Assembly (NCBI GenBank): GCA_012267385.1
Contig: JAAXGW010000029.1
Coordinates: forward strand, 1-34,558
Origin: OMG group bacterium
GTDB lineage: Bacteria > Pseudomonadota > Gammaproteobacteria > Pseudomonadales > Azotimanducaceae
DNA length: 34,558 nt
Reading direction: 5' to 3'
Shown: in pieces, positions 15,343-24,316 of the stretch
Layout of the letters: every line of letters begins with the position of its first letter
Position numbering within the stretch: the stretch's first letter is position 1
Translations under genes and position numbers: made by a program
Notes under the pieces: model-generated
The model's input: only the letters and a program-made list of their open reading frames with translations
Databases searched by the model: none
What the model was told of the DNA's origin: nothing

Positions 15343-16224
15343 ATGGAGACAGAATTGTTGAGAAGTGATCGCCGGAAACGAGCATCTCACGTTGTATTAG
15401 TTTGTGTTTTGATACTGTTTGGTGTCTTGGTAGTTGCGAGAACAGTGGAGCGCGAAATCGTTGATGAAGAGGGGAACCGATATGTGGGAGACACGGTAGA
15501 CGGACAGATTCATGGAGAAGGACGTTTTGATTGGGCTGATGGTTCTTCGTATGAAGGGGATTTCAAGGACGGAGAAGTACATGGGCAAGGAACCATGCAG
15601 TACGTTGATGGTTCTAAATATACGGGAACGTTCAACCGAGGCGAGCGATATGGCTACGGTGTACTAACTCTCGACAATGGCGATGTTTATGTGGGTACCT
15701 TTGTTTCGGACAAGATATCCGGAGAAGGCGAGTGGACATCGGAGTCTAAAGGGGAATCATACCGAGGACAATGGAGAGATGGGAAACGACATGGTACCGG
15801 CGTGCTTACATGGGAGGACGGATCTCAGTACGCAGGGTATTTTTTTAATAATCAAAGAGATGGGTTTGGCGAACACATCAATTCAGACGGGCAGACGTAT
15901 CGTGGACATTTTCGATCCAATCTGAAACATGGCGACGGTATTTTGGAAGTAGACCAGCAAACGAGACGTTTTCAGTCTTGGGAACAAGGTCAGTTGGTTA
16001 TCGATGAAGAAATTAAGGAAGTCGAAAACTGTACATTAACGGTGGAAGAGAGTCCGTGGATGTTTGATGGTGACGAATGTGTGGATGGACTCGCACATGG
16101 AACCGGCCGCGCGGTTGCTCTTGACGGATCTGCTTATGTCAATTTCGGAAACTTCGTACTCGGTAACCTCGTCAAGGGCGTGGTTCTACCAATGACTTTG
16201 CCGGAAGAGTTTGATGAGCCTTGA
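15343..16224 (+). CDS. Membrane-anchored MORN-repeat protein
   Basis: This 293-residue protein starts with a short basic head and one transmembrane segment (HVVLVCVLILFGVLVVA, about 16-32), then about seven MORN repeats of 23 residues. Typical units are YVGDTVDGQIHGEGRFDW, YEGDFKDGEVHGQGTMQY, YTGTFNRGERYGYGVLTL, YRGQWRDGKRHGTGVLTW and YRGHFRSNLKHGDGILEV. A Cys-containing C-terminal part (ENCTLTVEESPW, DGDECVDGLAHGTG) carries a further degenerate repeat. MORN repeats form beta-sheet scaffolds that bind proteins or membranes, and topology predicts the repeats in the periplasm. The stop lies 11 nt inside the following pseudokinase gene, so the two are co-translated. Function unknown, but a scaffold for the pseudokinase partner is a reasonable inference. 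Confidence 0.82.
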   Translation: METELLRSDRRKRASHVVLVCVLILFGVLVVARTVEREIVDEEGNRYVGDTVDGQIHGEGRFDWADGSSYEGDFKDGEVHGQGTMQYVDGSKYTGTFNRGERYGYGVLTLDNGDVYVGTFVSDKISGEGEWTSESKGESYRGQWRDGKRHGTGVLTWEDGSQYAGYFFNNQRDGFGEHINSDGQTYRGHFRSNLKHGDGILEVDQQTRRFQSWEQGQLVIDEEIKEVENCTLTVEESPWMFDGDECVDGLAHGTGRAVALDGSAYVNFGNFVLGNLVKGVVLPMTLPEEFDEP

Positions 16225-18427
16225 CAACTTCGAAGAGCTAGAAGTCTACCGAGAGGTAAACGGCTGGAAGTGTGCATTAGCTCTCGACAGAGAGCGGCAA
16301 CAATCGGTTGCGGTAAATCGACTTAACTTGGATTCTTCAATATCTCAGGAAGCTATCCATGAGTACCAAGAATGTATACAACGGCTTCGTGATGATCCAC
16401 ACCGTAATTTACTGACTGTACTTGAAATCGGTATAGATAACGATCAATTGATCGTTATCACCGAGTGGTTGGAAGCTGAAGATTTGTTAGCTCGCAAAGA
16501 TCGAGGTATGTCCTTCGATCAAATCGTCGTGATGAGCAACGCGATTGCAAGCGCATTGCAACACTTACACTCGCATGGAATCGTGCATCGAACCATCAGT
16601 CCTCAGAGTGTACTGTTTGAGTCGGAGACCCAATCTGTACGTCTGGACTTACCACTATGGAATTTGTGCCTAGAAGAGTCCGCGCCCGCTCACGACCAAG
16701 CCTACTATGCACCCGAAGTGTCATCCGGACAACCTCATAGCGAGGCTAGTGATATTTACGCTCTCGGAATTTTGCTCTACACAACGTTTGTTGGGAGCTT
16801 TCCTTGGACAGACCAAAGCGGTATGCCTCGCATTCGTGCCGAAGAAGACATTATTCCGAGACTACCTCTATCCTTACCGTCATTGCAACAAGCAATCGAA
16901 GATATGTTGGCGTTTAGTCCAAGTGCACGTACATTTTCTTATGAGAACACGCTCGCTATTGGTGAGGACGAAATCAACGATGTAATGACGGTTGGTGACG
17001 TTCGATATCGATCGGGGACGATTGACGTTTCCGAAATACAAAGAGTCGCTCGACCACTTGATCAGCCCGTCGTCAGTTCCAGCGAGAATCCCTCCAAAAA
17101 GTCTCGATTTTGGTTGTACAGCACAGTGGTGTTTATTGCTGTCGTCGGTGTCCTAGCCTCTGGTTTCGCATACATTAACTTCGACGGGGTACGGATGCTC
17201 TTCTACGAAATTGGCCTAGCGGATCACCCCGAACTGAGCGAGCGGTGGCGGGATGCTGAATCGCTACGATTAGACCAAAACCAGAGTCTTATTACGGTAA
17301 TTGCAGCCTACAACAAAGTACTTGAACTTGATCCTGCGCACAACGGGGCACATCAGGCAATCGAAAACGAAAAACGAGATCGACGAGAAGATATTCATTC
17401 GAGGATCAGATCCGATGATTTTGTTGTTGCACAACAGTGGTTAGATGAATATGTCACTGCAGTTCCCGACGACGCAGAAATAGCTCCGCTACTAACGGAA
17501 CTTGAGAATAGGCAACGAAGGGATCGTTTACTGGCTGATGCACGCCCCTTGGTTGCGGCTGGAATGGACGATCTCGCCTCCCTTGATGCCGCCGTACTCG
17601 TTTACAAGACGGTATTAAGACTGTTTCCAGATAGTGAAGAAGCAGAACGCCATCTACACGATATAGCGGTTATGTACGTAGACGCCGCGATAAAAGCAGC
17701 TAATGCCTCTGAAACACAAGCTGCGCGGAACTTTTTTGACAAAGCCGCGAAAGCAGATCCCACCGCTCAGGAGCTTGAAGAAGCACTCGACAGAGTGCAA
17801 GTCGCAGAACAGTTGGAGACAGAAATCAACACCACAATTCAACACGCCAATACTTTATTTGAAGAAGGTCGTTTGATTACCCCTCCTGACGAGGACAATG
17901 CAGTGTCGACGTATCGACAAGTTCTTGCGTTAGATCCAAACAACGAGGAAGCCCGACTTCAACTTGAAGAGATTGAAAAACGACTGATCGTGCAGCATAA
18001 AGAGTTGTTAGAAGAGCGCGAATTCGGTGCGGAAGCAAATTTCGTTCAAGCAGCTGAACGGGCAGGAGTCACCGACCTTACGCTCCAAGAAATGTCGTCG
18101 GCTCGTGAGAGCGTACAGCAGGACATTCAGGAAGCAGTAGAGTTGTATCGTGAAGCACAGTCGCTCTTTCAACGTGGCTACATTTCTGAACCAGAAAATG
18201 ACAATGCGATCGCAGTGCTTATACGGGCGCAAACTAAAGATGCACAAAACTCTGATGTAATCTCGCTTTTGGATCAATGTGCGGAGCGGACCGCAACTGT
18301 TGCGCAAGAGGCCTTCAGCGCAGGGCTAGTGGGTCGGGCGATACAGTACATGGGTCTAGCGCTGAGCATTCAACCAATGAATGACGCTTGGTCTCGCCAG
18401 TACCAACAGTGGAGGCAACGAGATTAG
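16214..18427 (+). CDS. Transmembrane pseudokinase with periplasmic TPR region
   Basis: I start at ATG 16214 rather than the adjacent TTG 16211, giving 737 residues. Residues about 10-255 have a Hanks-type Ser/Thr kinase fold (LQHLHSHGIVHR, YYAPEVSSGQPHSEASDIYALGILLY). The catalytic residues are gone: VAVN (Asn35 for the ATP-binding Lys), HRT (Thr127 for the catalytic Asp), Ser132 for the metal-binding Asn, and LDLPLW in place of DFG. One transmembrane segment lies at about 300-321 (WLYSTVVFIAVVGVLASGF). The C-terminal 400 residues are helical and TPR-like, e.g. AYNKVLELDPAHNGAH, STYRQVLALDPNNEEA and LIRAQTKDAQNS. It probably acts as a binding or signalling platform rather than an enzyme. It overlaps the MORN gene by 11 nt. 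Confidence 0.82.
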   Translation: MSLDNFEELEVYREVNGWKCALALDRERQQSVAVNRLNLDSSISQEAIHEYQECIQRLRDDPHRNLLTVLEIGIDNDQLIVITEWLEAEDLLARKDRGMSFDQIVVMSNAIASALQHLHSHGIVHRTISPQSVLFESETQSVRLDLPLWNLCLEESAPAHDQAYYAPEVSSGQPHSEASDIYALGILLYTTFVGSFPWTDQSGMPRIRAEEDIIPRLPLSLPSLQQAIEDMLAFSPSARTFSYENTLAIGEDEINDVMTVGDVRYRSGTIDVSEIQRVARPLDQPVVSSSENPSKKSRFWLYSTVVFIAVVGVLASGFAYINFDGVRMLFYEIGLADHPELSERWRDAESLRLDQNQSLITVIAAYNKVLELDPAHNGAHQAIENEKRDRREDIHSRIRSDDFVVAQQWLDEYVTAVPDDAEIAPLLTELENRQRRDRLLADARPLVAAGMDDLASLDAAVLVYKTVLRLFPDSEEAERHLHDIAVMYVDAAIKAANASETQAARNFFDKAAKADPTAQELEEALDRVQVAEQLETEINTTIQHANTLFEEGRLITPPDEDNAVSTYRQVLALDPNNEEARLQLEEIEKRLIVQHKELLEEREFGAEANFVQAAERAGVTDLTLQEMSSARESVQQDIQEAVELYREAQSLFQRGYISEPENDNAIAVLIRAQTKDAQNSDVISLLDQCAERTATVAQEAFSAGLVGRAIQYMGLALSIQPMNDAWSRQYQQWRQRD

Positions 18428-18460
18428 TATGTTTCCTACCAGACCTTACTGAGCGTTTTC

Positions 18461-19360
18461 GTGGCTGTAGACATTCCATTTGTGCAGGACATGGAGTTTA
18501 CTTACGGCGTGTCCCAACAAGTGTCACCGAGGATTCGTCGGGTTATTGCTCATAACCCAAGTCCGTTCACCTATTTTGGTACCGGTACCTATCTCGTCGG
18601 ATCGGGTAGGGTGGCCGTCATCGATCCGGGTCCAGCCGATCCGGTTCACATTGACGCTATTTTGCTAGCAACGCAAAATGAAGAAATCACACATCTAGTA
18701 GTTACGCACACGCATCTGGACCATTCTCCCGGTTGTGCTTTGCTCGTAGATCACTGTGAAGCAAAGACTTATGGCTACGGTCCCCACGGAGCAAACACTA
18801 GCGACGATTGGGTTGTCGAAGAGGGTTGTGATTCAGAATTCATTCCAGATGTTGAAGTGCGGCATCACGACGTGATCAAGGGAGATAGCTGGAGCCTTAC
18901 TTGCGTGCACACTCCAGGACATACTTCAAATCATGTGTGTTACATATTGAACGAGGAAAGAGCACTGTTCTCTGGAGATCATGTCATGGGTTGGTCTACG
19001 ACCGTGATTTCGCCACCCGACGGAGACATGGAGAGTTATATGGCGAGTTTACGTTTACTGTTGGAGTATGAACTGGACGTATATTGGCCTACTCACGGTC
19101 CGCCGATTACCAACCCAATTCCGCACGTGGAATCCTTCATTCGACATCGATTGCACCGCGAACAACAGATTGTTGATTGCTGCAAGAAAAAAGTTCAAAC
19201 GATTTCGGAGCTTGTACCGTTAATGTACGAAAATTTGGATCCCATTCTCTATCCTGCGGCACGAAGAAGCGTCTACGCAGCTGTGCGTTTCATGGTGAAA
19301 AAGGGGCTGTTGCGAACTGATGGACCATTAAATGAAGACTCTCGACTGTCGGTAAACTAG
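18461..19360 (+). CDS. MBL-fold metallo-hydrolase, LACTB2/glyoxalase-II-like
   Basis: This 299-residue protein has the metallo-beta-lactamase motif THTHLDH (82-88), then CVHTPGHTSNH (His150), FSGDHVMG (Asp173) and YWPTHG with the final metal-binding His. These suit a two-zinc site. A winged-helix-like tail (AARRSVYAAVRFMVKKGLLR) is typical of the LACTB2-type subgroup, which includes endoribonucleases as well as thioester hydrolases, so the substrate is open. The start is GTG 18461; ATG at codon 11 (18491) is an alternative. It lies 33 bp after the pseudokinase gene in the same direction and may share its transcript. It converges with the histidine kinase gene. Confidence 0.85.
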   Translation: MAVDIPFVQDMEFTYGVSQQVSPRIRRVIAHNPSPFTYFGTGTYLVGSGRVAVIDPGPADPVHIDAILLATQNEEITHLVVTHTHLDHSPGCALLVDHCEAKTYGYGPHGANTSDDWVVEEGCDSEFIPDVEVRHHDVIKGDSWSLTCVHTPGHTSNHVCYILNEERALFSGDHVMGWSTTVISPPDGDMESYMASLRLLLEYELDVYWPTHGPPITNPIPHVESFIRHRLHREQQIVDCCKKKVQTISELVPLMYENLDPILYPAARRSVYAAVRFMVKKGLLRTDGPLNEDSRLSVN

Positions 19361-19398
19361 ACTATCACCGCTTAGGTACTCGTCTAAGAACTGTAGGG

Positions 19399-21558
19399 TT
19401 AGTGGCTGGCTGGTTCATCGGTAGTCGAGTCGCTGGCAACACTTGACTCTTCGGAAGTAACTGTTGCTAAGGGAAGATCCACGGTAATCGCTACCCCCGA
19501 TCCGTCTTCTAAGTTTATCGCTTGCACGCTACCCCTGTGATACTCAACAATCACACGGACAACATACAACCCCAACCCAAAGTGCATCGTACTTTGTGTC
19601 GAACGCATACTGACTAAAGAGTCAAACACTGCTGCAGTATCTCCAATCAAGCTCGGTCCTCGATTAGCTACTGTAATTCGCAACGATGTAGTGCCGACTT
19701 GCAGCAGAATACTGATTGGGCTGTCATGACGGTGAAAATCGATCGCATTGTCAATGATTTTGTCAAGCATTTGTTCGATATGAAAGTCAGAAACATTTGC
19801 AATCGCGGGTTGTTCTTCACTGACTAGTACAAACTCAATACCCCCATGGGTATTCTCGAGGTTCGAAACATAGTTTTTCAAGAGGCGCAACATATCCACT
19901 CTTTCGAGCTCTTCGTTTTGGAGAGAATCTTCTAAGCTTGCGGCGTCACTTAGGCTTTGTACGATTCGACCGATACGAACAACACCTCGTTGCGCGCTTT
20001 GGAGATATCGTTGTTGTTCTTCAGGGTCGTTGGTGTTGCGAAGATTTTCCAAAGACGTACTCAACGTATTGAGAGGATTATTGATTTCATGACGCAACGT
20101 TCTCGGCATTCTTTGGAGAAACGTCTGGTGTTGGGTTAGCCGACCTAACATTGAATCAATCGAGCGGGCAAGTTCGCCTATCTCATCTCCTGAATTTTTC
20201 TCTACACTGAGTGCACTCACTTGTATTCGTCCATATTCATCGATTGCTCGCGCCGTGGTGCTTCGAAGCTTCTGAATACGATAGGCAAGTCGTATCGAGT
20301 ATCCTAATAGTGATATCGTGAGAATGGCGAATATGACAAGCGAAACGACAACAATTGTCCGTAAGGTACCTGCCAGAAGTTTCAAGATGTCTTCCACGTT
20401 CTGCTGGACAACCGCTACTCCGATAACTTCTCCAGGAGCTCGAATGGGGTAAGCAGCAATGATGGCTGGAGCGCCAGATAGCGACAGAATCTTGTCTTTG
20501 GTTGGTTCATTGTTGAGCGCGCTGTCAATCACCTCAATAGTGCGTTGTTCAGTGTCATCCAACGAGAGATCACGGAAGGCTTGACCTGGATAGAAACGAC
20601 GGAAGAATCCTCCAATTCGTTGAAAGAAATTTTTGGATTGCACCTCGCGCCCGAAGAAATCTTCCTGGGTTGCAACGAGTGCCGACTCGCCGCGTTTTCG
20701 ACCCATCGTATCGAAGATCATGACCTGAGTGTTTTCGAAGCCAAGACTGTCAATCCTTTCGATTATCGGTGCTGATCTATAAACAACCAATTCAAAATAC
20801 TCTTGGTCGACGGTTGGCTGTGTCGTAGTTCGGTGACTACTCTCGATGGGATCGACGTCTATGTCAACGTAGGTTACCGCGAAAATTTCCAGACTTCCGA
20901 AGACCTCCATCGGTATAGTAAATTCGATATTCACGCCGGTCGGAGTCTCTGCTAGAAAGGCACCGACTTCTGCATATAGAACTAGATCGTCACCCTGTTT
21001 ATTCGCAAGATAGGTATCCGCTGAGGCAACTCCTGGTCGGGAGAAGGTAAAAACAATTTCTTCTTGCTCACCATGCCGGTTCAGGTACTCCACGCGGAGG
21101 TGATCGGAAGATCCAAGGCTGATGATCGTCGGATCTCTCGGAACGAAGTCGGCGTCCTCGACTTCAACAAATCCGTGAAGTTGATTGATTGATTCCCCTA
21201 AGCGTAAAGTGAATGAACCGTCTTCTGAGCCAAATTTTCGCGAAACTACGTCCTCGGTAACTTTCCAATCTAGTGCTTTTCCGTCCAACAAAACGCTACC
21301 GACAAGCGGTTGGGCGATTAGATCCTTGGATTCGTCGATTTCTGTAGGCAAGTCTTCAAAGAGCGACTTCTGGTTGTTAAAGAGAATCGCGACGCTTTTC
21401 GCAAGACTAATCTGGTTGTTCATCTGCGCGTCAACGAGTAGAGTTTCTACTTCTACAAGCAGCGTATAAAACAAAAACGGAGCAAACAGCAAAATTGCTG
21501 TGAGGAGCAATAGTTTGGTGCGAAGTTTAGGACCTCGAATCCGCGAACGAATTCTCAT
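19399..21558 (-). CDS. Sensor histidine kinase, proteobacterial dedicated sortase system type
   Basis: This 719-residue membrane kinase has transmembrane segments at about 13-37 (KLLLLTAILLFAPFLFYTLL) and 397-420 (TIVVVSLVIFAILTISLLGY). Between them is a large periplasmic sensor with a beta-rich region (FTLRLGESINQLHGFVEV, VNIEFTIPMEVFG). After a HAMP-like linker comes RTLRHEINNPLNTLS with phosphoacceptor His490, then the N box IIDNAIDF near 600. The ATP-lid motif is VANRGPSL rather than the usual DxGxG, followed by HFGLGLYVVRVIVEYHRGSV. Size, sensor and the NRGP variant match kinases annotated with the proteobacterial dedicated sortase system. It follows the response regulator by 9 bp as one operon. 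No sortase or sortase substrate lies in this window. Confidence 0.82.
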   Translation of the reverse strand: MRIRSRIRGPKLRTKLLLLTAILLFAPFLFYTLLVEVETLLVDAQMNNQISLAKSVAILFNNQKSLFEDLPTEIDESKDLIAQPLVGSVLLDGKALDWKVTEDVVSRKFGSEDGSFTLRLGESINQLHGFVEVEDADFVPRDPTIISLGSSDHLRVEYLNRHGEQEEIVFTFSRPGVASADTYLANKQGDDLVLYAEVGAFLAETPTGVNIEFTIPMEVFGSLEIFAVTYVDIDVDPIESSHRTTTQPTVDQEYFELVVYRSAPIIERIDSLGFENTQVMIFDTMGRKRGESALVATQEDFFGREVQSKNFFQRIGGFFRRFYPGQAFRDLSLDDTEQRTIEVIDSALNNEPTKDKILSLSGAPAIIAAYPIRAPGEVIGVAVVQQNVEDILKLLAGTLRTIVVVSLVIFAILTISLLGYSIRLAYRIQKLRSTTARAIDEYGRIQVSALSVEKNSGDEIGELARSIDSMLGRLTQHQTFLQRMPRTLRHEINNPLNTLSTSLENLRNTNDPEEQQRYLQSAQRGVVRIGRIVQSLSDAASLEDSLQNEELERVDMLRLLKNYVSNLENTHGGIEFVLVSEEQPAIANVSDFHIEQMLDKIIDNAIDFHRHDSPISILLQVGTTSLRITVANRGPSLIGDTAAVFDSLVSMRSTQSTMHFGLGLYVVRVIVEYHRGSVQAINLEDGSGVAITVDLPLATVTSEESSVASDSTTDEPASH

Positions 21559-21567
21559 AGGCTTAGT

Positions 21568-22272
21568 CTATGTGTCGAGAATCCAGCGGTAGCCAAACCC
21601 GTATTCGCTCTTGATCGCTTCAAACTCAGCATCAACGTGTTCGAACTTCTTCCGTAAATTTCGAACGTGCGTGTTGATGGTATTGTTCGACACAAAACTT
21701 TGATTCGTCGTTTCCATGAGTGCTTCGTAGCTCACTGCGTGCCCCGGCGACCTGACAAGTCGTGCGAGCATTTTGAATTCTGTTTGCGACAAATCTATAC
21801 GGTGCTCTTTCCAAGAAACTAGCAAAGCATCTTGATCTAACTGCAATTCTCCAACTCGCACGATACTCGTACGATTGGTATCGTCTGAACTCGACCGGAC
21901 CTGCTCGATTCGTAGTAATGAAGCGATTCGCTCGGCAAGGTAGTCGAGCGAAATTGGTTTTGGTAGGTAATCCCAAGCTCCCAAACGAAGACCTGAAATC
22001 TTGTCAATTTCGTCGATTCGTTCGGTGAGAAATATCACTGGTAGATCCGAGGAACGCGCCAACAGTTCTCGACAAAGTTCAAATCCCGCGTCCATTTCAT
22101 CGCCTAATATGATGTCAAGAATAGCTAAGTCAGGCATTGCATGCCGAAAGCCAGCCAACGCTGAAGCGCGATCGGCAAATGCTACAACTTCATAACCTTT
22201 CTTTCGAATTGCGTCTTTGTAATTCGCTCTTTGATCTGGATCATCTTCAACAATCGCGATTCGCTTGGGCAT
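21568..22272 (-). CDS. OmpR-type response regulator, proteobacterial dedicated sortase system type
   Basis: This 234-residue regulator has a receiver domain opening PKRIAIVEDDPDQRANYKDA, with phosphoacceptor Asp53 in LAILDIILGD, Thr in FLTERID and Lys in LPKPIS. An OmpR/PhoB winged-helix DNA-binding domain follows (LSQTEFKMLARLVRSPGHAV, NTINTHVRNLRKKF, SEYGFGYRWIL). It is the first gene of the operon with the histidine kinase and is presumably phosphorylated by it. The upstream region is the 346-bp gap shared with the nucleoside transporter, which also holds the parS site. Target genes are unknown. Confidence 0.88.
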   Translation of the reverse strand: MPKRIAIVEDDPDQRANYKDAIRKKGYEVVAFADRASALAGFRHAMPDLAILDIILGDEMDAGFELCRELLARSSDLPVIFLTERIDEIDKISGLRLGAWDYLPKPISLDYLAERIASLLRIEQVRSSSDDTNRTSIVRVGELQLDQDALLVSWKEHRIDLSQTEFKMLARLVRSPGHAVSYEALMETTNQSFVSNNTINTHVRNLRKKFEHVDAEFEAIKSEYGFGYRWILDT

Positions 22273-22618
22273 TGTGGCTAACTCGTTAGGAAATAAGTGA
22301 AAAATTTTGGATACACATTGTACCCGTTGTTGTTCTCACATTCAGATTGCAAATTTGCTGCTACCATCAAATGATCGCGTTCTCATTAGGGCGTGAAGTA
22401 CAACGTTTTCGTCTCTCAGAAAGTCCGTGGTAGACTGTATTAATATGTACAAATGTTCCACGTGGAACATCTAGTTTCGCTTTTTGCCTCTTCTAACTCG
22501 GTATATTCGAGTGGTTGCGAGATGATCCTTCATGGATGTAGTTCATCTTTAATATAGTTGTGTGAGGGTGTAGACCTCCACTTTCAAAAATTTATATATC
22601 CAGTGTAGGAAGGGAAAT
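22273..22618. other. Divergent intergenic region with parS
   Basis: This 346-bp gap separates the response regulator (minus) from the CNT transporter (plus). Apart from the parS palindrome it is AT-rich. A TATTAAT -10-like box sits near 22438-22444, and the transporter has a clear ribosome site, AGGAAGGG, just before its ATG. I see no gene or terminator here. Confidence 0.5.
22454..22469. promoter_or_regulatory. parS centromere-like site for ParB
   Basis: The sequence TGTTCCACGTGGAACA is a perfect 16-bp palindrome (18 bp counting the flanking A and T). It fits the widely conserved bacterial parS consensus TGTTNCACGTGAAACA, with the fully symmetric GTTCCACGTGGAAC core used in Pseudomonas. ParB-CTP loads at such sites, which lie near the replication origin in most bacteria that have them. 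It is in an intergenic region, as expected for a functional site rather than a chance coding match. Confidence 0.88.
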
Positions 22619-23863
22619 ATGCACGCACTTCTAGGCATTGCTCTTGTCATCACAATCGCGTGGTTCCTCAGCGAGTCGAAGGGGCAAGTACGATGGCTCC
22701 CTGTTGGAATTACTCTGGGTGTCCAAATAGTTCTAGCGGTGATTTTGATACAGTTGCCGGTGGTATCTACAGGACTCTCCTACCTCAACGTGGTTGTCGG
22801 CGCGATCACCGATGCAACTGGTCAAGGTACTGCCTTTGTATTTAGTTATTTGGGTGGGGGTGAACTACCGTTTGCCCTCACAGCTGAGAGTCCTCCCTTT
22901 ATATTTGCGACACAGCTCTTGCCACAGATCATTGTTTTCGCGGTATTGGTGGCGTTGCTGTGGTACTGGCGCATTTTGCCTTTGATCATAAAGGGCATCT
23001 CATGGGCATTACAAAGGACCCTTCGAATTGGTGGCGCTGTAGCTGTAGCAGCAGCAGCGAGTGTATTCGTAGGGATGGTAGAAGCACCCATGATGATTCG
23101 TGGTTACCTCAAATCGATCACACGAAGCGAATTTTTTGTGGTGATCACTTGTGGCATGGCAACAGTTGCTGGATCTATGATGATCTTATACGTTACTGTG
23201 GTTGGTGATGTCCTGACTGATACGATTGCACACGTTATCACTGCGTCTTTGCTCAACGTGTTGGGGGGAATTCTGATCGCGAGAATAATGATTCCTGATG
23301 ATCATGTGACTGGAGAATCCGATCTCGAGGAAGCATTTCAGTACCAGAGTTCGTTCGATGCACTAACCCGAGGTGCGATGGACGGGACAAAAATTGTGAT
23401 CAACATCATCGCTATGTTGATCGTGCTCGTAAGTTTGGTCGCTCTCATCAATCATGTGATGTCCTTTTTAGTGATTGGTGGTAGCCCAATCACGTTAGAA
23501 CGCATCGCATCCTGGTTGTTCCGTCCGCTGACGTTTTGCATGGGACTATCTTGGACTGACTCGGCGATCGGAAGCGAGCTAATGGGAATCAAATTGATGA
23601 TCAACGAACTGGTCGCGTTTCAACAATTGGGGCAAGACGGTGTTTGGTTGTCTGATCGATCAAATTTGATCATGATTTATGCTTTGTGCGGATTCACAAA
23701 CTTGGGGTCTGTAGGAATACTCGTTGGTGGTGTGAGTGCTCTGGTCCCAGAGAGACGTGAAGACTTGCTCTCACTCGCTCCACGGACCCTAGTATCAGGA
23801 ACGTTGGTCGCGTTTCTTACAGGATCAATTGTCGGCGTAGTCTCGGCTTTTGGACCGAGCTAA
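22619..23863 (+). CDS. Concentrative nucleoside transporter (CNT/NupC family)
   Basis: This 414-residue polytopic membrane protein should import nucleosides driven by a cation gradient. Family landmarks are GQGTAFVFSYLGGG, a hydrophobic gate domain (ALQRTLRIGGAVAVAAAASV), GMVEAPMMIRGYLKSITRSE and ITCGMATVAGSMMILY. Near the C terminus are GSELMGIKLMINELVAF and YALCGFTNLGSVGI. These correspond to the EAP and NEFVA-type nucleoside-binding motifs of the family, with small substitutions. Length is normal. The start is ATG 22619 with AGGAAGGG upstream. No nucleoside catabolic gene lies next to it. It converges with the ExbD-like gene. Confidence 0.9.
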   Translation: MHALLGIALVITIAWFLSESKGQVRWLPVGITLGVQIVLAVILIQLPVVSTGLSYLNVVVGAITDATGQGTAFVFSYLGGGELPFALTAESPPFIFATQLLPQIIVFAVLVALLWYWRILPLIIKGISWALQRTLRIGGAVAVAAAASVFVGMVEAPMMIRGYLKSITRSEFFVVITCGMATVAGSMMILYVTVVGDVLTDTIAHVITASLLNVLGGILIARIMIPDDHVTGESDLEEAFQYQSSFDALTRGAMDGTKIVINIIAMLIVLVSLVALINHVMSFLVIGGSPITLERIASWLFRPLTFCMGLSWTDSAIGSELMGIKLMINELVAFQQLGQDGVWLSDRSNLIMIYALCGFTNLGSVGILVGGVSALVPERREDLLSLAPRTLVSGTLVAFLTGSIVGVVSAFGPS

Positions 23864-23911
23864 CGTGATTCGTTAGTTTACTTTACGAATTCGCTAAATT
23901 TATGACTAATC

Positions 23912-24316
23912 TTAGTCAGCAGCCATTTGTACGGTTGCTACGCCTGCAAGATTGGCTGCATCCCAAATTTGCACGAAGATATCAGCGCTCGAATCAGCAT
24001 GAGGATTAATGATGACCGGTGCTTCGGGAAATTCTGCAGCTAACCGTTCAATGTTAGCTCGCACTGCGCTGACATCGACGGTTCTGCCACCGATTTGAAT
24101 TTGGTCTCGAGCTGAGACGACAATCACAATGGATTTTTTATCGGGATCTACCGTCTGAGGCTGATCTTCTTCGGGAGGAGTCACATCGATTCCAATTTCC
24201 TTTACGAAGGTTGCAGTGACGATGAAAAAAATCAACATGATGAACACGACGTCCAACATGGGGGTGAGATTAATTTTTTGATCTTCTTCTAATGCGCCGC
24301 GAGCTCGATTTCTCAC
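23912..24316 (-). CDS. ExbD/TolR-family biopolymer transport protein
   Basis: This 134-residue protein has a short cytoplasmic head, one transmembrane helix with a buried Asp (LTPMLDVVFIMLIFFIV, Asp22), then a periplasmic domain (IVIVVSARDQIQIGGRTVDV, APVIINPHADS). That Asp is the proton-path residue of ExbD/TolR/MotB-type subunits, which work with ExbB/TolQ/MotA-type pentamers to power outer-membrane transport or envelope constriction. Here it stands alone. Neither an ExbB nor a TonB gene adjoins it, so its partner must be elsewhere, most likely as a second ExbD copy in a TonB system. The family is certain; the specific system is not. Confidence 0.88.
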   Translation of the reverse strand: MRNRARGALEEDQKINLTPMLDVVFIMLIFFIVTATFVKEIGIDVTPPEEDQPQTVDPDKKSIVIVVSARDQIQIGGRTVDVSAVRANIERLAAEFPEAPVIINPHADSSADIFVQIWDAANLAGVATVQMAAD

